From positions 1-15,612 of the forward strand of contig JAZIHH010000012.1 in NCBI GenBank assembly GCA_036678685.1: DNA of 15,612 bases, written 5' to 3'. Shown here piece after piece: positions 14,939 to 15,612 of the stretch. The DNA is from JAZIHH01 sp036678685. GTDB lineage: Bacteria > Bacillota > UBA4882 > UBA10575. A model generated the notes under the pieces. That model was not told the origin of the DNA, ran no database searches, and worked only from the letters and a program-made list of their open reading frames with translations. Position numbers and translations under genes: made by a program. The first letter of the stretch is position 1, and each line of letters opens with the position of its first letter.

Positions 14939-14947
14939 AGTGTATAA
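14672..14947 (+). pseudogene. IS256-family transposase, N-terminal fragment
   Basis: The 91-residue product is the N terminus of an IS256-type (Transposase_mut) enzyme, normally about 400 residues. Recognisable parts are MAQYQITVDQELL, the SALLESVLNQIL helix (27-38) and the family motif RKGYRNGTRPHTLTTRVG (57-74) leading to VPRFRNGQF. The frame then leaves the family pattern and stops three codons later, before any of the DDE catalytic residues. The ribosome binding site GAGGAGG precedes ATG 14672 normally. It is inactive in itself. The break coincides with the start of unrelated sequence at about 14938, so it looks truncated by insertion of, or recombination with, a second element. Confidence 0.9.
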
Positions 14948-14974
14948 TTAAGTTCGCAATTTTGAAAAGGAAAA

Positions 14975-15040
14975 GCCATCGGGACTCCGAAATGGTAAGT
15001 TGCTCAAAAAACAAACCAAAAGGAGTGTTACCCCGATGGC
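14975..15040 (+). promoter_or_regulatory. Inverted repeat sequestering a ribosome binding site and start codon
   Basis: GCCATCGGGACTCC (14975-14988) can pair with GGAGT (15022-15026) and CCCGATGGC (15032-15040), leaving a 5-nt bulge and a 33-nt loop. The 3' arm contains both the GGAG and the ATG at 15036. RNA entering from upstream would therefore hide the start, the arrangement some insertion sequences use to avoid translation from outside transcripts. Confidence 0.6.
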
Positions 15041-15134
15041 CTACCATAAGAATACCGTAAATTTAGAAAAAATGCTATTGACATGCGCACGAAGGGTTAG
15101 ATTCTCAAATCTTTGCTTTATTTTTATTCATTAA
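15036..15134 (+). pseudogene. N-terminal fragment of a possible second transposase
   Basis: After AAAGGAG (15018-15025) an ATG at 15036 opens a 32-codon frame, MAYHKNTVNLEKMLLTCARR then about 12 AT-rich-encoded residues and a stop. It looks like the first about 20 residues of a truncated gene fused to local sequence. Its leader structure and place in a pile-up of IS debris suggest a mobile element, but I cannot assign a family from so few residues. Confidence 0.35.
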
Positions 15135-15397
15135 TATCTATAAACAATCTTGCCGCTTATTGCCAAGTAAAGATAGACCGCTCCAAATATCACAAATCCT
15201 ACTCCAAATACATAATTAATATTAGTAAGAATAGTTTCATCAAAATATTTCTTCAACCATGAATGCACCCAATAAGGTGACCAATCTTGAGGCGGGTCCA
15301 CTAAAATTTTTAATTTCATTTTTGTTCCAACTATTAAAAATACACCAATGATAATAATTAATATTCCACCGAATATGGCCCGTCCTTTAATCTCCAT
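15131..15397 (-). CDS. Small two-TM membrane protein, function unknown
   Basis: An 88-residue protein with two hydrophobic segments (about 8-25, IFGGILIIIIGVFLIVG, and about 61-80, INYVFGVGFVIFGAVYLYLA). They are separated by a charged, tryptophan-containing loop of about 35 residues (DPPQDWSPYWVHSWLKKYF). No family recognised. ATG 15397 has GGGGTG 7 nt upstream. It begins 25 nt after the stop of the partial gene at the right edge, so the two are probably co-transcribed. The region is much richer in A and T than the hydrogenase block, which fits horizontal origin or simply a different gene island. Confidence 0.72.
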   Translation of the reverse strand: MEIKGRAIFGGILIIIIGVFLIVGTKMKLKILVDPPQDWSPYWVHSWLKKYFDETILTNINYVFGVGFVIFGAVYLYLAISGKIVYRY

Positions 15398-15422
15398 TAT
15401 ATCACACCCCTATTTATTAGCA

Positions 15423-15611
15423 TTACCATGGCCATACATTATACTGTTTATCAAGAAATTTCTCAGGCCTATAAAAACTAATATTGACCGGTAGAGAAAG
15501 TGAAGGTCCAGCCATAATCTTTACCCCACTAAATCCAGCACTTTTTCCACCTTCAGTAAACTTCCAAAATACACTAACACTTGTTTGTTTAGTCAACCCT
15601 ATTCCTGTCTT
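15423..15611 (-). CDS. 3' end of an unidentified gene (partial at window edge)
   Basis: A minus-strand frame is open from the right edge to TAA at 15423-15425 and gives 62 residues with no start, for example TSVSVFWKFTEGG, SGVKIMAGPSLSLPVNISFY and the C terminus YNVWPW. The alternating polar/hydrophobic pattern suggests beta structure. No family recognised. Its stop lies 25 nt before the small membrane protein gene on the same strand, which supports its being real coding sequence. Confidence 0.55.
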   Translation of the reverse strand, partial: KTGIGLTKQTSVSVFWKFTEGGKSAGFSGVKIMAGPSLSLPVNISFYRPEKFLDKQYNVWPW

Positions 15612-15612
15612 G

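Overview
The window looks like chromosomal DNA from an anaerobic, probably spore-forming Clostridia-type Firmicute of the Peptococcaceae/Desulfotomaculum/Pelotomaculum kind. The evidence is an NADH/ferredoxin-type [FeFe] hydrogenase operon with a Rex repressor, strong purine-rich Shine-Dalgarno sequences throughout, a LysM and L,D-transpeptidase gene set without signal peptides, a DUF2935 protein, and an IS256-family remnant resembling those I know from these genera. The genus assignment is inference.

Bases 206-8604, all on the minus strand, form one redox/hydrogen locus. In transcription order it holds rex; a small thioredoxin-like [2Fe-2S] protein; a sensory-type [FeFe] hydrogenase (HydS-like: ferredoxin clusters, H-cluster domain, extra Fe-S domain, PAS, coiled coil); a PP2C/SpoIIE-type phosphatase; and hydC, hydB and hydA for the trimeric electron-bifurcating (or NADH-dependent) hydrogenase. 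The last six genes overlap or lie within 43 nt of each other. A perfect Rex operator (8617-8634) lies just downstream of a near-consensus rex promoter. A second operator with one mismatch (7932-7949) lies between rex and the first hyd gene. Together they suggest that NADH/NAD+ balance (through Rex) controls transcription, while H2 or redox state (through HydS and the phosphatase) controls something post-translationally. Two stacked hairpins at 121-179 end the operon.

Bases 8792-13384 are a cell-envelope or spore-flavoured block: a six-LysM protein built from near-identical 174-bp repeats (plus strand), a bidirectional terminator, a CE15-like alpha/beta hydrolase, an L,D-transpeptidase with PG-binding and two LysM domains behind a sigma-K-like promoter, and a DUF2935 helical protein with its own terminator. 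None of the four proteins has a signal peptide.

Bases 13655-15612 are AT-richer and eroded. They hold a SAM methyltransferase, a gene remnant broken by both an IS256 insertion and a frameshifting 23-bp tandem duplication, the truncated IS256 transposase, the leader and first codons of a second mobile-element-like gene with a start-sequestering inverted repeat, a small two-TM membrane protein, and the 3' end of a gene running off the right edge.

The most interesting system is the hydrogenase locus: catalytic hydrogenase, putative H2 sensor, phosphatase and NADH-sensing repressor in one contiguous regulatory circuit. The components are known families. The signalling output (the phosphatase target) is not visible here.
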